Below, piece by piece: positions 1-9,483 of a stretch of 64,000 bases of DNA. Below the pieces are notes generated by a model. It was given only the letters and a program-made list of their open reading frames with translations, did no database searches and had not been told where the DNA came from. Location of the stretch: assembly GCF_000196855.1 (NCBI RefSeq), contig NC_014319.1, positions 558,001 through 622,000 of the forward strand. Direction: 5' to 3'. The position numbers were made by a program, and so were the translations under genes. Positions within the stretch are counted from its first letter, which is position 1. Each line of letters opens with the position of its first letter. Origin of the DNA: Leuconostoc gasicomitatum LMG 18811. Lineage in GTDB: Bacteria; Bacillota; Bacilli; Lactobacillales; Lactobacillaceae.

Positions 1-2
1 TA

Positions 3-2039
3 ACTGGTGAGGGTGTGATGCTAATTACAACCAACAGTTATTTAGCTATTCGTGATGCACATGAACTTGGAAAAGTTTATGAGTGGTTGGGACTTTCCGT
101 CGCAGTGGGTGTTAATGAAAATCCAAATTATAATTATACGGTAACAGAAAAGCAGGAAATATATCGAGCTGATATTTTATATACAACGAATGATGCAATT
201 GGTTTTGATTATTTACAAGAAAATTTAGTGGCTAGTCAAGATAAACAGTTCTTACGCACGTTTAACTATGCCATTTTGGATGAAGTAGATGCTATTTTGT
301 TAGATTCAGCTCAAACACCACTGATTATTTCTGGATCACCTCGGGTACAATCAAATCTATTTAATATCGCTGATCAATTTGTTTTGACGCTGTCTGAAAG
401 CACAGATTATGCCTTGGATGATGAAAAAAAGCATGTTTGGTTGACAGATCAAGGTATCGAACAAGCAAAGTGCTTTTTCGAAAAGCCGAATTTATTCTCT
501 ACTGACAATTATTTACTAATCAGACATATTGAATTAGCCTTACAAGCGAAAGAATTGTTCAAAAGTAATCATGATTACGTTATTGATAAAGACGAAATAA
601 AGTTACTAGATGTGAAAAATGGCCGTATTATGGCGGGTACAAAATTACAATCAGGATTGCATCAAGCTATTGAAGCCAAAGAACATCTCAATATTACGCA
701 ACAGACACGTGCAATGGCTTCAATTACCTATCAAAATTTATTTAGAATGTTCAAAAAATTAGCTGGCATGACTGGTACAGGAAAAACTAATGAAGAAGAA
801 TTTATTGAAACCTATAATATGACAGTCATTGTTATTCCAACGCATCGCCCAATGATTCGAAAAGATTTACCTGACAAAATTTATGTTAATTTACCAGAAA
901 AATTGTATGCCTCAATGTCTTTGGTCAAAACATGTTATCAAAAACAGCAGCCGGTGTTGTTGGCGACAGGATCAGTAGAAATATCTGAAATTTATTCACA
1001 AATGTTATTACGTGAAGGCATTCCACATAATGTGTTAAATGCTAGGAATATTGCTAAAGAGGCAGCAATTATTGCTGAAGCTGGGCAATTGGGGGCAGTG
1101 ACTGTGGCAACTGCTATGGCTGGTAGAGGAACAGACATCAAATTAGGGGAGGGCGTTTCGGAGTTAGGTGGGTTAGCTGTTATTGGTACTGAACGTATGA
1201 CAAGCAAACGGATAGATTTGCAACTTGCTGGTCGTGCAGGGCGACAAGGAGACCCTGGATTTAGCCAATTTTTTGTTAGTTTAGAAGATGATATTATCAT
1301 TAAACGCGGTTCGGAGCGTATTCATCGATATTATAAAAAATTTGCCGAACAATTTAATGTCGAAAATCCACATGAATTAACACAGCATCGTTTTAAAACG
1401 AGTGTTAATAAGGCACAATTCTCAGAAGAAAGTCAGGGACGTGTCGCAAGATTAAATGCTTTAGAGTTTGATGAGAGCATGCGAATTCAGAGAACATTAG
1501 TTTATGAAGAACGAAATAAATTATTAAGGATGAACCGTACTTTAGAGAAAGAACTTTTGAGTGCAGCGCATCGAGAGATTGATAATTTTTTGCGAAAAAA
1601 TAAGCAATTGACATCAAATTTACTTAAAAGATATATCTTAGATAATATTAATTATAATTTTAAACAATCTGATAGCATTCTAGATCCCGATAACTTTCAT
1701 GATGTGGCTTCTCAGTTGTTAAAGATGGTAGAAGAGGAGCTACAAAGAAAACGCGAGGTCATGGCATCGACGACCCAAACGATTAATTTTCAAAGAGTTT
1801 GTGTTTTAAAAGCCATCGATGTTGGATGGATTGAACAGGTAGATAATTTACAACAGTTACGCCTGGTTGTAACTGATAGAAGATATTCACAAAAAAATCC
1901 GCTTTATGAATATCAAAAAGAAACCATTATATCTTATCAAAAAATGTGCAAACAGGTGGATAAACTAGTGTTGAAAAATATTATGTTAAGCACAATTAAA
2001 CGTGAAAAAAACGGTGAACTCACAGTTTCATTTCCATAA
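3..2039 (+). CDS. secA2: Accessory Sec ATPase SecA2 (5' end cut by window)
   Basis: ATPase that drives export of a glycosylated serine-rich surface adhesin through the accessory SecY2 channel. The reading frame is open from base 3, and its first residues (TGEGVMLITTNSYLA) match the SecA segment after the Walker A loop, so about 100 N-terminal residues lie outside the window. Visible motifs are DEVD (DEAD-box, near bases 280-295), GMTGTGKTNEEE (about 765-800) and motif VI QLAGRAGRQGDPG (about 1220-1260). The C-terminus lacks the zinc-binding SEC-C tail of housekeeping SecA. Assignment to SecA2 rests on that missing tail and on gtf3-gtfA-gtfB following directly. secY2 and asp1-3 are presumably upstream, outside the window. 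Confidence 0.93.
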   Translation, partial: TGEGVMLITTNSYLAIRDAHELGKVYEWLGLSVAVGVNENPNYNYTVTEKQEIYRADILYTTNDAIGFDYLQENLVASQDKQFLRTFNYAILDEVDAILLDSAQTPLIISGSPRVQSNLFNIADQFVLTLSESTDYALDDEKKHVWLTDQGIEQAKCFFEKPNLFSTDNYLLIRHIELALQAKELFKSNHDYVIDKDEIKLLDVKNGRIMAGTKLQSGLHQAIEAKEHLNITQQTRAMASITYQNLFRMFKKLAGMTGTGKTNEEEFIETYNMTVIVIPTHRPMIRKDLPDKIYVNLPEKLYASMSLVKTCYQKQQPVLLATGSVEISEIYSQMLLREGIPHNVLNARNIAKEAAIIAEAGQLGAVTVATAMAGRGTDIKLGEGVSELGGLAVIGTERMTSKRIDLQLAGRAGRQGDPGFSQFFVSLEDDIIIKRGSERIHRYYKKFAEQFNVENPHELTQHRFKTSVNKAQFSEESQGRVARLNALEFDESMRIQRTLVYEERNKLLRMNRTLEKELLSAAHREIDNFLRKNKQLTSNLLKRYILDNINYNFKQSDSILDPDNFHDVASQLLKMVEEELQRKREVMASTTQTINFQRVCVLKAIDVGWIEQVDNLQQLRLVVTDRRYSQKNPLYEYQKETIISYQKMCKQVDKLVLKNIMLSTIKREKNGELTVSFP

Positions 2040-2064
2040 CATGATTGTTAGAAAGGACAAAATA

Positions 2065-3072
2065 TTGAGAACTCACATTACAAATATTTATGGTCAATCA
2101 TCTTCCAGTACAGCCATGATTGCTCAAAATATGGTAACAGAGGTTGCTAAATCACTTGGATTTAATGAAATTGGTATTTATTCATATCCGATTCATACAG
2201 ATACGCCGCAAGAAATACGTAAGCGTATTGATGGTATGTTAGCAGGTGTTTCAGCACACGATGTTGTTATTGTTCAACTCCCGAGCTGGAATGGCATTGA
2301 ATTCGACGAACTATTTATTAATAAACTATTAAGTTATCCAGGTATTAAAATTGCAGTATTTATTCATGATGTTGTGCCACTTATGTTTGAAAATAATTAT
2401 TATTTGATGCAAAGATCGATTAATTTGTATAATAAGGCTGTGACATTGATTGTGCCTTCGAAGGCAATGGCTAATAGACTAAAAAGTGAGGGCTTAGTGA
2501 TGGATCATATTGTGATACAACAACTTTGGGACCATGCAACTAGTTTGATGCCAGCGGCGCCAAAATTTGAGCCGTTGATTAACTTCGCAGGATCAGTCAC
2601 ACGTTTTCCGTTTGTCAAAAGTTGGCATAATGATACAAAACTTCAAGTTTTTTCACAATATGATGAAAAAAATTTAAATGAACGAGTGAGTTACCAGGGA
2701 TGGTTACCAGACAACGAGATATTACGTCATTTGAACCGCGGTTTTGGTTTAGTATGGAGTGAAAACACTAAAAATCAGTTTGAGCGTGAATACTCAAAAA
2801 TTAACCTATCTTATAAATTAAGCACCTATTTGGCATCTGGATTACCAGTCATTGTGAATCAGGGCATTTCCAATCAAAAATTTATTGAAGACAATAATAT
2901 CGGTATCGTTGTGCCATCTTTATCAGAGGTAGATCAACGTATAAAAAATATAACAAAAGCGCAGTATAATGATATGGCTGAAAATGTTAAACGAGTTGGA
3001 TATTTAATTCGTCAAGGTTATTTCACTAAAAAAATATTAATTGATACTATGCATCAAATATTGTCTTATTAA
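2065..3072 (+). CDS. gtf3: Gtf3-type glucosyltransferase of SRRP glycosylation (TTG start)
   Basis: Cytoplasmic glycosyltransferase of the Gtf3/Nss family, which in streptococci adds glucose to GlcNAc already placed on a serine-rich adhesin. I choose a TTG start at 2065: it has GAAAGGA 7 bases upstream and gives an N-terminus (M)RTHITNIYGQSSSSTAMIA typical of the family. The longer ATG reading from 2002 overlaps the end of secA2 and has no ribosome site. The length of 335 residues fits Gtf3. FIHDVVPL and the glycine-rich STYLASGLPVIV near the C-terminus resemble the nucleotide-sugar site of GT-B enzymes. It lies 25 bases after secA2 and 14 before gtfA, so it is probably co-transcribed. Confidence 0.88.
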   Translation: MRTHITNIYGQSSSSTAMIAQNMVTEVAKSLGFNEIGIYSYPIHTDTPQEIRKRIDGMLAGVSAHDVVIVQLPSWNGIEFDELFINKLLSYPGIKIAVFIHDVVPLMFENNYYLMQRSINLYNKAVTLIVPSKAMANRLKSEGLVMDHIVIQQLWDHATSLMPAAPKFEPLINFAGSVTRFPFVKSWHNDTKLQVFSQYDEKNLNERVSYQGWLPDNEILRHLNRGFGLVWSENTKNQFEREYSKINLSYKLSTYLASGLPVIVNQGISNQKFIEDNNIGIVVPSLSEVDQRIKNITKAQYNDMAENVKRVGYLIRQGYFTKKILIDTMHQILSY

Positions 3073-3086
3073 GAAAGGAACGATAC

Positions 3087-4595
3087 ATGACGATTTATAG
3101 CTTTAATTTAGGTATTGGTTGGGCAAGTAGTGGCGTTGAGTACGCGCAGCTTTATCGAGCACAAATTTTTAGAAATTTGAAACAAAAAGCCAAGTTTGTC
3201 TTTTTAGATCTTATTACTGGAGATAATATTGAGCATTTAACACATAACATTGGTTTTACTGATGATGAAATTATTTGGATTTATCAATATTTTTCAGATA
3301 TTAAAATTGAGCCAACATCTTATTCATTAAAACAGTTAGAAAATAGTTTTAGTCTGTCATTTGATCGTATTGAACAGAACACGGGTTATGTACGTTATAT
3401 ATTTGATAAAGCAAATGTAATGGTAACTGCCTATTTTGCAAAAAAAAATAAAAACGTTGTGGAGCGAGCGGAATATGTATCTCGAGGAAAATTAATTCGT
3501 AAGGATTACTACACGCATACTAAATTATTTTCAGAATATTATACACCAAGAGATAACAGGGCATATGTGTATGAGAGACGTTTTTTTAATCAAGACGGTT
3601 CGATAGCTTTAGAAGAAATTGTTGATGGCGAAAGTAGTATGTTTCGCCTAAAAAATCAAGTCATACAAGGTAAAAATGGTTTGATTGCTTATTTTCTGAA
3701 ATCTTTAAATTTAACAAAAACGGATATTATTATTTTAGATCGTGCAACCAATATAGGAAGTACTATTTTTAAATATAGTGCGCCAGCAAAATTGGGTGTT
3801 GTTGTTCATGCTGAACATTTTAATGATAATCAAACCGATGAACAAAATGTGTTGTGGAATAATTTTTATGAATACCAATTTGATCAAGTCAAAAATGTTG
3901 ATTTTTTAATCACAGCAACACAGTCACAAGAAGAAGTGTTAAGACGCCACTTTGATCAATACACTGCATACACACCGAATATTGTTACAATTCCTGTTGG
4001 AAATTTAGATAAGTTGCATATACCGTTAAAAGCAAGAAAGACACATTCGCTGATAACGGCTTCTCGATTAGCAAATGAGAAGCATGTTGATTGGCTAGTA
4101 AGCGCTGTGATTAAGGCAAAAGAGGTTGTTCCAGATATCACTTTTGATATTTATGGTAAAGGTGGTGAAGAACAAAAAATCAGGAAAATCATTAACGATA
4201 ACCATGCACAGGATTATATTAAACTAATGGGCCATTCAGAGTTAACACAAGTTTATCAAAAATATGATGCCTATATTTCCGCTTCGACAAGTGAAGGTTT
4301 TGGCTTAACGTTAATGGAGGCGGTCGGATCAGGATTACCTATAATTGGATTTGATGTACGATATGGCAATCAAACTTTTATTCAAAATAAAAAGAATGGG
4401 TACCTAATAACTTATGATAAATCAGATGATATAAGTATTATCATCAGTAAACTAACGCATGATATCATTGTACTTTATACAGAGCATCATCTAGCTGATT
4501 TTGAACAGCAATCTTATAATATTGCAAAAGATTATTTGATCGATGAGGTACAACAAAAATGGCAAAATTTGATCGAAAGGGCGTTAAATGATTAA
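3087..4595 (+). CDS. gtfA: Accessory Sec glycosyltransferase GtfA
   Basis: Catalytic subunit of the GtfA-GtfB complex that puts the first GlcNAc on Ser/Thr of the serine-rich repeat protein before export. The N-terminus MTIYSFNLGIGWASSGVEY is the family hallmark. The C-terminal half is a GT4-type fold with SASTSEGFGLTLMEAVGSG (about residues 405-425), which contains the EX7E-type donor-binding region. Length 502 is normal. The ribosome site AGAAAGGA precedes the ATG. The 3' end overlaps gtfB by 8 bases, as expected for genes whose products form a complex. Confidence 0.94.
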   Translation: MTIYSFNLGIGWASSGVEYAQLYRAQIFRNLKQKAKFVFLDLITGDNIEHLTHNIGFTDDEIIWIYQYFSDIKIEPTSYSLKQLENSFSLSFDRIEQNTGYVRYIFDKANVMVTAYFAKKNKNVVERAEYVSRGKLIRKDYYTHTKLFSEYYTPRDNRAYVYERRFFNQDGSIALEEIVDGESSMFRLKNQVIQGKNGLIAYFLKSLNLTKTDIIILDRATNIGSTIFKYSAPAKLGVVVHAEHFNDNQTDEQNVLWNNFYEYQFDQVKNVDFLITATQSQEEVLRRHFDQYTAYTPNIVTIPVGNLDKLHIPLKARKTHSLITASRLANEKHVDWLVSAVIKAKEVVPDITFDIYGKGGEEQKIRKIINDNHAQDYIKLMGHSELTQVYQKYDAYISASTSEGFGLTLMEAVGSGLPIIGFDVRYGNQTFIQNKKNGYLITYDKSDDISIIISKLTHDIIVLYTEHHLADFEQQSYNIAKDYLIDEVQQKWQNLIERALND

Positions 4596-5916
4596 TTTAT
4601 TTGATAGATACACGCAATCAAGTCGTGATTTACATGATTCTTTAAAAGCTGCTGGTTATGATCAAGCAACTGTAGTTGTGACAGAAGATGGTTTTTTACC
4701 AGATCATGTCAGTTCTCCTTTTTCATATTATACAAAAATATACGAGCAAGTTGGCCGTCCGTTGTACTTTAATCAAGTAGACTGCCCTAATTTTTGGGAG
4801 ATTCGTGGTAACAATCACGATGCCACTATTTATGATGAAGATAAAAAAATGGCAAATATTATTTATGTTCCAAATCTTGCTCATAAACGCTATGTTCAAA
4901 AAGTTGAATGGTTAGACTTAAATGGGCACATTCGCAGCGTTGACCATTATAGTAAAAATGGCAATAAGTTTGCGCATACGAATTATAATATAATGAATCA
5001 ACCAACGATAACGACATATTATAGTGTTGATAATCATGAAATAATTGTTGAAAATCACATTACAAAAGATATTATTTTAAATTTAAATCAGCAAGTATAT
5101 ATTTTTAAATCGCGTGCAGATTTCGTCACTTATTATTTAAAAAGTGTATATGGTAATGATATGAATCGTATTTTATATAATTCATTGTCTGTACCCTTTC
5201 TTGTATCATACCAGTTAGAGCAACCGGGAGATGATCTGTTGTTCTGGCAGGAACCATTAGCGCAAGATATGATATTACCTGGTAATATGATTAACTTGTT
5301 AGAACATCATGGCCGGACTCAAAAAATTATTTTTCAAAATAAAATAGATTACAATAAAGTACAAAATAAGTACCCACACTTAGCTCATCAATTATCATAT
5401 GTTGGTTACATTTATCCGATTAATAAACATGATCAAGATCCAAATGAGGCATTGATATTAACTAATTCTGATGATATAGAGCAAATTACTCAAATTGTTG
5501 AAGCTCTCCCTAGCGTTAACTTTAATATTGGTGCTTTGACTGAAATGTCAAGTAAACTAATGCGATTGATGAAGTATCAAAATGTGACATTATACCCTAA
5601 TATTGAATATCATGTTATAGATGAATTACTGACAACCTGTGCTTTTTACTTAGATATTAATCATGATATGGAAATAATGTCTGCTGTGCGCCGAGCATTT
5701 TTGAATAATTTATTAATTTTGACTTTTGACAATACGAGTCATAATCAAGAATTCACATTACCAGAACATATATTTACAACAAATAATAGTAGTGAGTTAG
5801 TTAATTCGGTTCTGAAATACATGAGTAATCGACAAATGTTATCGGACGCTTTAATATTACAACAAAATCATGCAAATCAAAGTAGTATAGATGACTATCA
5901 AAACATCATTAATTAA
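4588..5916 (+). CDS. gtfB: Accessory Sec glycosylation chaperone GtfB
   Basis: Partner of GtfA; in the family it binds the acceptor polypeptide and lacks its own transferase activity. The N-terminus MINLFDRYTQSSRDLHDSLK and the following VVVTEDGFLPDHVSSPFSYY are typical of GtfB. Length 442 is usual. It starts inside gtfA by an 8-base overlap. Family knowledge gives the role; the sequence shows only the family match and the order secA2-gtf3-gtfA-gtfB. Confidence 0.92.
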   Translation: MINLFDRYTQSSRDLHDSLKAAGYDQATVVVTEDGFLPDHVSSPFSYYTKIYEQVGRPLYFNQVDCPNFWEIRGNNHDATIYDEDKKMANIIYVPNLAHKRYVQKVEWLDLNGHIRSVDHYSKNGNKFAHTNYNIMNQPTITTYYSVDNHEIIVENHITKDIILNLNQQVYIFKSRADFVTYYLKSVYGNDMNRILYNSLSVPFLVSYQLEQPGDDLLFWQEPLAQDMILPGNMINLLEHHGRTQKIIFQNKIDYNKVQNKYPHLAHQLSYVGYIYPINKHDQDPNEALILTNSDDIEQITQIVEALPSVNFNIGALTEMSSKLMRLMKYQNVTLYPNIEYHVIDELLTTCAFYLDINHDMEIMSAVRRAFLNNLLILTFDNTSHNQEFTLPEHIFTTNNSSELVNSVLKYMSNRQMLSDALILQQNHANQSSIDDYQNIIN

Positions 5917-5934
5917 GTATTGGAGGGATGATTT

Positions 5935-6144
5935 ATGAACGAAAAAGATGATAATAAGCAATTCCAACAAGATCCTGTACAGCGTGAAATTAATGAGCGA
6001 TTAAAGTATGCGCGTTATAAAGTGCCAAATCAAAAAAAAGTGCGACATAAATATGAAAATATGCAAACACTGTTAGCTGGGATTATGGCATTAGGAATAT
6101 TATTTGGATTAATAGCTATTATTATTCAATTATTTATGAAATAG
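5935..6144 (+). CDS. Small single-pass membrane protein of the accessory Sec locus
   Basis: A 69-residue protein with a charged N-terminal half rich in Lys, Gln and Asn, and one C-terminal membrane span (about residues 45-67, LLAGIMALGILFGLIAIIIQ). The ribosome site TGGAGGG lies 10 bases upstream of ATG. It follows gtfB by 18 bases and so belongs to the operon. By size, topology and place it could be an Asp4/SecE-like accessory translocon subunit, but I see no diagnostic motif, so this is inference only. Confidence 0.7.
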   Translation: MNEKDDNKQFQQDPVQREINERLKYARYKVPNQKKVRHKYENMQTLLAGIMALGILFGLIAIIIQLFMK

Positions 6145-6224
6145 TATAAATTTTGTTAGTTGACTCATGTTTGTTTAGAAATTGGACATGGAATAGCATG
6201 TCAATTAGAAGGGGCAAATTTAAA

Positions 6225-7082
6225 ATGAAAAAAGCCATTTTTTACACTTATAGTGGTGAATATGAGTGGTTAGTAGCTGTGTCAATACAGTCTATTATTG
6301 ATCATTATATTTCTGAAGAAACAATTGATATTTTAGTTTTTACTGATAAAACATTTGAAACCCAGCAGGCAACAATAAAAAAGTTACCTTGTTTAAGTGG
6401 GAAGCCACAAATCAAAATTTCATTTTGGCGTTTTCCAAATTGGATTAACCGCATTACAAATAATGTTTCTGAACGTTTTCCGGCTGTAACTTTTTTAAGG
6501 TTGGGCATACCAATAGAATTTCAAGAATTTGATAAAATGCTTTATCTCGATGCAGATACACTAATTTATACAGACATTCATCATGTTTTTAATCAATTAA
6601 AAACCGAGACAATAGCTGGTGTATTAGATATATTTCATTATTTAAATACAGCAGATGACCAAATATTGAAGCAATATAATGACACGTATAATATTGTTGA
6701 TTCTTCAAAGTATATTAATTCTGGGGTACTACTATACAATAATAAACAGTACGCACAGCATTGGACAATTGATGAACTCGTCAATAATATCAATGATGGT
6801 CAATTTAGTCATTTCCCAGATCAAGAATTGATTAATCAAAAGTTCAATCCAAATATTCTAATTCTGCCACATGAATACAATTATCAAGAAAATATCTCAT
6901 TTTTAGATCATTGGCAGGTACCAGAAAAATATAAAGAATCATTGACGTTATCTGAGAAAAATGTGCGAATCAAACATTTTTTACCGTTACCAAAACCATC
7001 TAGCCCTTTAATTGGTTATCGTGATCAATTTGATATCGATTGGTGGCAAATGGCCATGCGCTTAAAAGAAATTTTATCTTAA
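6225..7082 (+). CDS. GT8-family glycosyltransferase
   Basis: Retaining glycosyltransferase of family 8 (LgtC/GspA type). It has the metal-binding DXD motif DAD at residues 109-111 inside MLYLDADTLIY, the second family motif YINSGVLLYN at about 165-174, and a C-terminal IKHFLP motif supplying the usual metal-ligand histidine. Start chosen at 6225 because AGAAGGGG lies 9 bases upstream and the protein then begins MKKAIFYTYSG; the longer frame from 6153 adds 24 unrelated residues. Directly after the gtfA/gtfB genes, it probably extends the glycan on the exported serine-rich protein, as GT8 enzymes do in streptococcal loci. The sugar specificity cannot be read. Confidence 0.88.
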   Translation: MKKAIFYTYSGEYEWLVAVSIQSIIDHYISEETIDILVFTDKTFETQQATIKKLPCLSGKPQIKISFWRFPNWINRITNNVSERFPAVTFLRLGIPIEFQEFDKMLYLDADTLIYTDIHHVFNQLKTETIAGVLDIFHYLNTADDQILKQYNDTYNIVDSSKYINSGVLLYNNKQYAQHWTIDELVNNINDGQFSHFPDQELINQKFNPNILILPHEYNYQENISFLDHWQVPEKYKESLTLSEKNVRIKHFLPLPKPSSPLIGYRDQFDIDWWQMAMRLKEILS

Positions 7083-7117
7083 TATAGAATTTCAATTTCA
7101 AATAGACTATCAAAAAA

Positions 7118-7145
7118 GCGATACAATAGTTATCTATTGTGTCGC
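7118..7145 (-). terminator. Rho-independent terminator of the GNAT gene
   Basis: Twelve-pair stem (GCGATACAATAG with CTATTGTGTCGC, one G-U) and a 4-base loop. Read on the minus strand it is followed by a run of six T, so it ends the acetyltransferase transcript; the plus-strand side has no T-run. Confidence 0.85.
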
Positions 7146-7157
7146 CCTTCAGTTATT

Positions 7158-7655
7158 TCAACTTATAAACTCAGTCACAAGCATTCCCATCATCATACTA
7201 TCATGGTATTTACCTTCAGCAAAGAAGTGGCCACGAAGGATACCTTCTTCAATAAAACCAATTTTTTTATAAATATGAATTGCTGCATCATTATCAACAT
7301 CAACATATAAATAAACTTTGTGCATGTTCAGAACTTTGAAAGCATACTCAGTTCCCGCTTTGATTGCCATTTGAGCATAGCCATTTCCTTGATGATCTGG
7401 ATGAATAATAATTTGTATTTCGGTATGTCGATGAAGGCCATCAATATACATTAATTCAACAACACCGATAAATTGTTTATCATCTTCAACAACAAAACGT
7501 CGCTCAGTCTGGTCAAGTACGTGTCGTTCATAAAGAAGTTCTAACTCATCAAATGATGTATAGGCTTCTTGGAACCATAAAGCCATTACTTTTCGTGAGT
7601 TTTCTTGTTGATATATATAGGGTAAGTCTTTTTTTTCAAGTGGTCTAATCTTCAT
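7158..7655 (-). CDS. GNAT acetyltransferase, SpeG/RimJ-like
   Basis: N-acetyltransferase with the acetyl-CoA motif A as HPDHQGNGYAQMAIK (about residues 83-97) and a C-terminal IYKKIGFIEEGILRGHFFAEG, the pattern of the spermidine/diamine and ribosomal-protein acetyltransferase group. Length 165 is normal. Polyamine acetylation (SpeG-like) is the closest guess; the substrate is not determined by sequence. Single gene with its own terminator at 7118-7145. Confidence 0.85.
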   Translation of the reverse strand: MKIRPLEKKDLPYIYQQENSRKVMALWFQEAYTSFDELELLYERHVLDQTERRFVVEDDKQFIGVVELMYIDGLHRHTEIQIIIHPDHQGNGYAQMAIKAGTEYAFKVLNMHKVYLYVDVDNDAAIHIYKKIGFIEEGILRGHFFAEGKYHDSMMMGMLVTEFIS

Positions 7656-7685
7656 TTTTATGCTTTCAGTTGTGCGTTTAAAACA

Positions 7686-8654
7686 TTAAACGGCAACGGG
7701 TGCTTTGATTGCTGGTTCGCTTTCGTAGTCTAATACTTTGATATCATCCATGGTGTAGTCAAATAAGGATTTAACTTCAGGATTCAACCAAAGTTTTGGC
7801 AGCTTGTGCATTGGACGTGAGAGTTGTTCAGTGATTTGCTCAGTGTGATTATTATAAATATGTGTGTCACCGATAGTATGAACGAAATCACCAACTTCAT
7901 AACCAGTTTGAGCCGCTACCATATGCAACAATAGTGAATACGAGGCAATATTAAAAGGCACACCTAGAAAAAAATCACCAGAGCGTTGATATAATTGGAC
8001 ACTGAGTTTTCCGTCAGCTACGTAGAATTGACTTAATACATGGCAAGAAGGTAAAGGTGCTTGGGGTGTTTTTTCGGCGTTCCAAGCGGTTAGAATGAGT
8101 CGGCGTGAGTCAGGGTTAGTTTTAATCTGCTCAACTAGGCGACTTACTTGGTCGATGGTATCTGTATCGGCAGTTAAAGAAGATGTTTCCCAGTTACGCC
8201 ATAATTTACCATAAACATCACCGACATAACCAAATGTTTCCATGAACTCATCATCGTTTAATATTTTGTCAACAAAAATGTCTTTTTGTTCTTTATATGC
8301 GAGAGCGAACGCCGTATCTTTTTGGGCACGATGACCAAAATTAGTCATGTCAGGACCTGTGTATTGGTCAGATTCTATCCAATTTTTAAATGCCCACTCA
8401 TCCCATATATGGTTATTGTGCTGTAGTAAGAAACGAATGTTGTTGTCCCCACGTAGAAACCAAAGTAATTCTGATTTAATGAGGCCAAAGTAAACCTTTT
8501 TAGTTGTAAGTAGTGGAAAGCCTTCCTGAAGATCGAACCGCATCTGTGTACCGAACAAAGAATGTGTGCCAGTTCCTGTACGATCTCCTTTTTGGGTGCC
8601 TTCATCAAGTACTTTTTTTGCAAGATCAAGATATTGTTGTTCATTTTTTGACAT
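7686..8654 (-). CDS. thyA: Thymidylate synthase
   Basis: Converts dUMP to dTMP using 5,10-methylene-THF. The catalytic cysteine lies in [14 protein letters not shown], with the folate/dUMP sites [17 protein letters not shown] and the C-terminal [13 protein letters not shown]. The start [19 protein letters not shown] at 8654 gives 322 residues, the usual length for the Lactobacillales form. An in-frame ATG at 8687 would add 11 residues ([11 protein letters not shown]); the only Shine-Dalgarno (GAAAGGA) touches that upstream ATG, and a perfect hairpin separates it from the 8654 start. Which start is used is open. Neighbouring dCMP deaminase and folD supply dUMP and the folate cofactor pool. Confidence 0.93.
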   Translation of the reverse strand: MSKNEQQYLDLAKKVLDEGTQKGDRTGTGTHSLFGTQMRFDLQEGFPLLTTKKVYFGLIKSELLWFLRGDNNIRFLLQHNNHIWDEWAFKNWIESDQYTGPDMTNFGHRAQKDTAFALAYKEQKDIFVDKILNDDEFMETFGYVGDVYGKLWRNWETSSLTADTDTIDQVSRLVEQIKTNPDSRRLILTAWNAEKTPQAPLPSCHVLSQFYVADGKLSVQLYQRSGDFFLGVPFNIASYSLLLHMVAAQTGYEVGDFVHTIGDTHIYNNHTEQITEQLSRPMHKLPKLWLNPEVKSLFDYTMDDIKVLDYESEPAIKAPVAV

Positions 8655-8661
8655 AATTATT

Positions 8662-8682
8662 AGCGCGCAAATGTGACATTTG
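8662..8682 (-). promoter_or_regulatory. Perfect 9-bp hairpin between the thyA SD and start codon
   Basis: Inverted repeat GCGCAAATG / CATTTGCGC with a 3-base loop, lying between the Shine-Dalgarno (about 8690-8696, minus strand GAAAGGAA) and the conserved ATG at 8654. Folding would shorten the effective SD-to-ATG distance to about 12 bases. It may be a translational element, a protein operator, or part of an 11-residue N-terminal extension. Confidence 0.5.
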
Positions 8683-8928
8683 CGCATTTCCTTTCGAAAT
8701 TTCCTTACTTTAAATACTAACGAAAATTAGTTTAATAAGCAAGGCTGAAAGATATTATATAATGCTAGTTTCGCACTGATTTTTCATATGATTAATATCA
8801 AATCTAAAAGCCGTATAGCTGTCTATTAAAATGTACCAATTTATGACATTCGTTTTATAAACCAATAAACTATGATAAAATAAAATATAGTTCGTTATTA
8901 ACTGATAAATAGTTGTTTTTTTGTCAGA

Positions 8929-9411
8929 TCATTCATAGGAAATAAATTGATGCAAATCAATTTGTGAAGCAGTTTGCTCTGAAAAAGGGACTTGCTTTAA
9001 AATAACGTGTTTTTGTGCCAATAATTCTTCAGCAAAAGAATCATTATGATAATCACGCATAAAGTTTATTTTTTGTATGCCAGCCTGTAACAATAATTTG
9101 GTGCAATGGACACAGGGTACATCAGTAACATATACTTCTGCGCCATCAACACTGATTCCCATCTGGGCTGCCTGCATTAAGGCATTTTGTTCAGCATGTA
9201 CAGCGCGAATACAATGACCATCCACGATTAAATCACCGACATCTGTACAGTGAGGGGTACCAGATACAGAACCATTATAGCCACTAGAAATGATACGGTT
9301 ATTTTGAACAATGACGGCACCAACGTGTAAACGGGTACAGGTTGAACGCGTGGACAAGATGGCAGCTTGCGCGATAAAGTATTGATCCCAGCTGATACGA
9401 TTATATGACAT
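8929..9411 (-). CDS. comEB: dCMP deaminase (ComE operon protein 2 family)
   Basis: Zinc-dependent deaminase giving dUMP from dCMP. Zinc and catalytic residues are visible: HAEQNALMQ (about residues 72-80, His ligand and catalytic Glu) and PCVHCTK (about 99-105, two Cys ligands). Length 160 is normal. It lies 275 bases upstream of thyA on the same strand, and its product feeds dUMP to ThyA. The N-terminus MSYNRISWDQYFIAQAAILS is typical of the Firmicute enzyme. The gene is divergent from folD. Confidence 0.92.
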   Translation of the reverse strand: MSYNRISWDQYFIAQAAILSTRSTCTRLHVGAVIVQNNRIISSGYNGSVSGTPHCTDVGDLIVDGHCIRAVHAEQNALMQAAQMGISVDGAEVYVTDVPCVHCTKLLLQAGIQKINFMRDYHNDSFAEELLAQKHVILKQVPFSEQTASQIDLHQFISYE

Positions 9412-9483
9412 GTGAGCTCCAATAAATTTATTTTGTTAAGAAGAATATAACATAAAACGACGATCAAGCGAAGGAGCTTTTTA

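Noticed and set aside
3-2039. Housekeeping SecA1
   Set aside because: Lacks the C-terminal zinc tail and is followed by gtf3-gtfA-gtfB, the accessory Sec context.
2002-2064. ATG start of gtf3 at 2002
   Set aside because: It overlaps the secA2 3' end and lacks a ribosome site; the TTG at 2065 has GAAAGGA and matches the family N-terminus.
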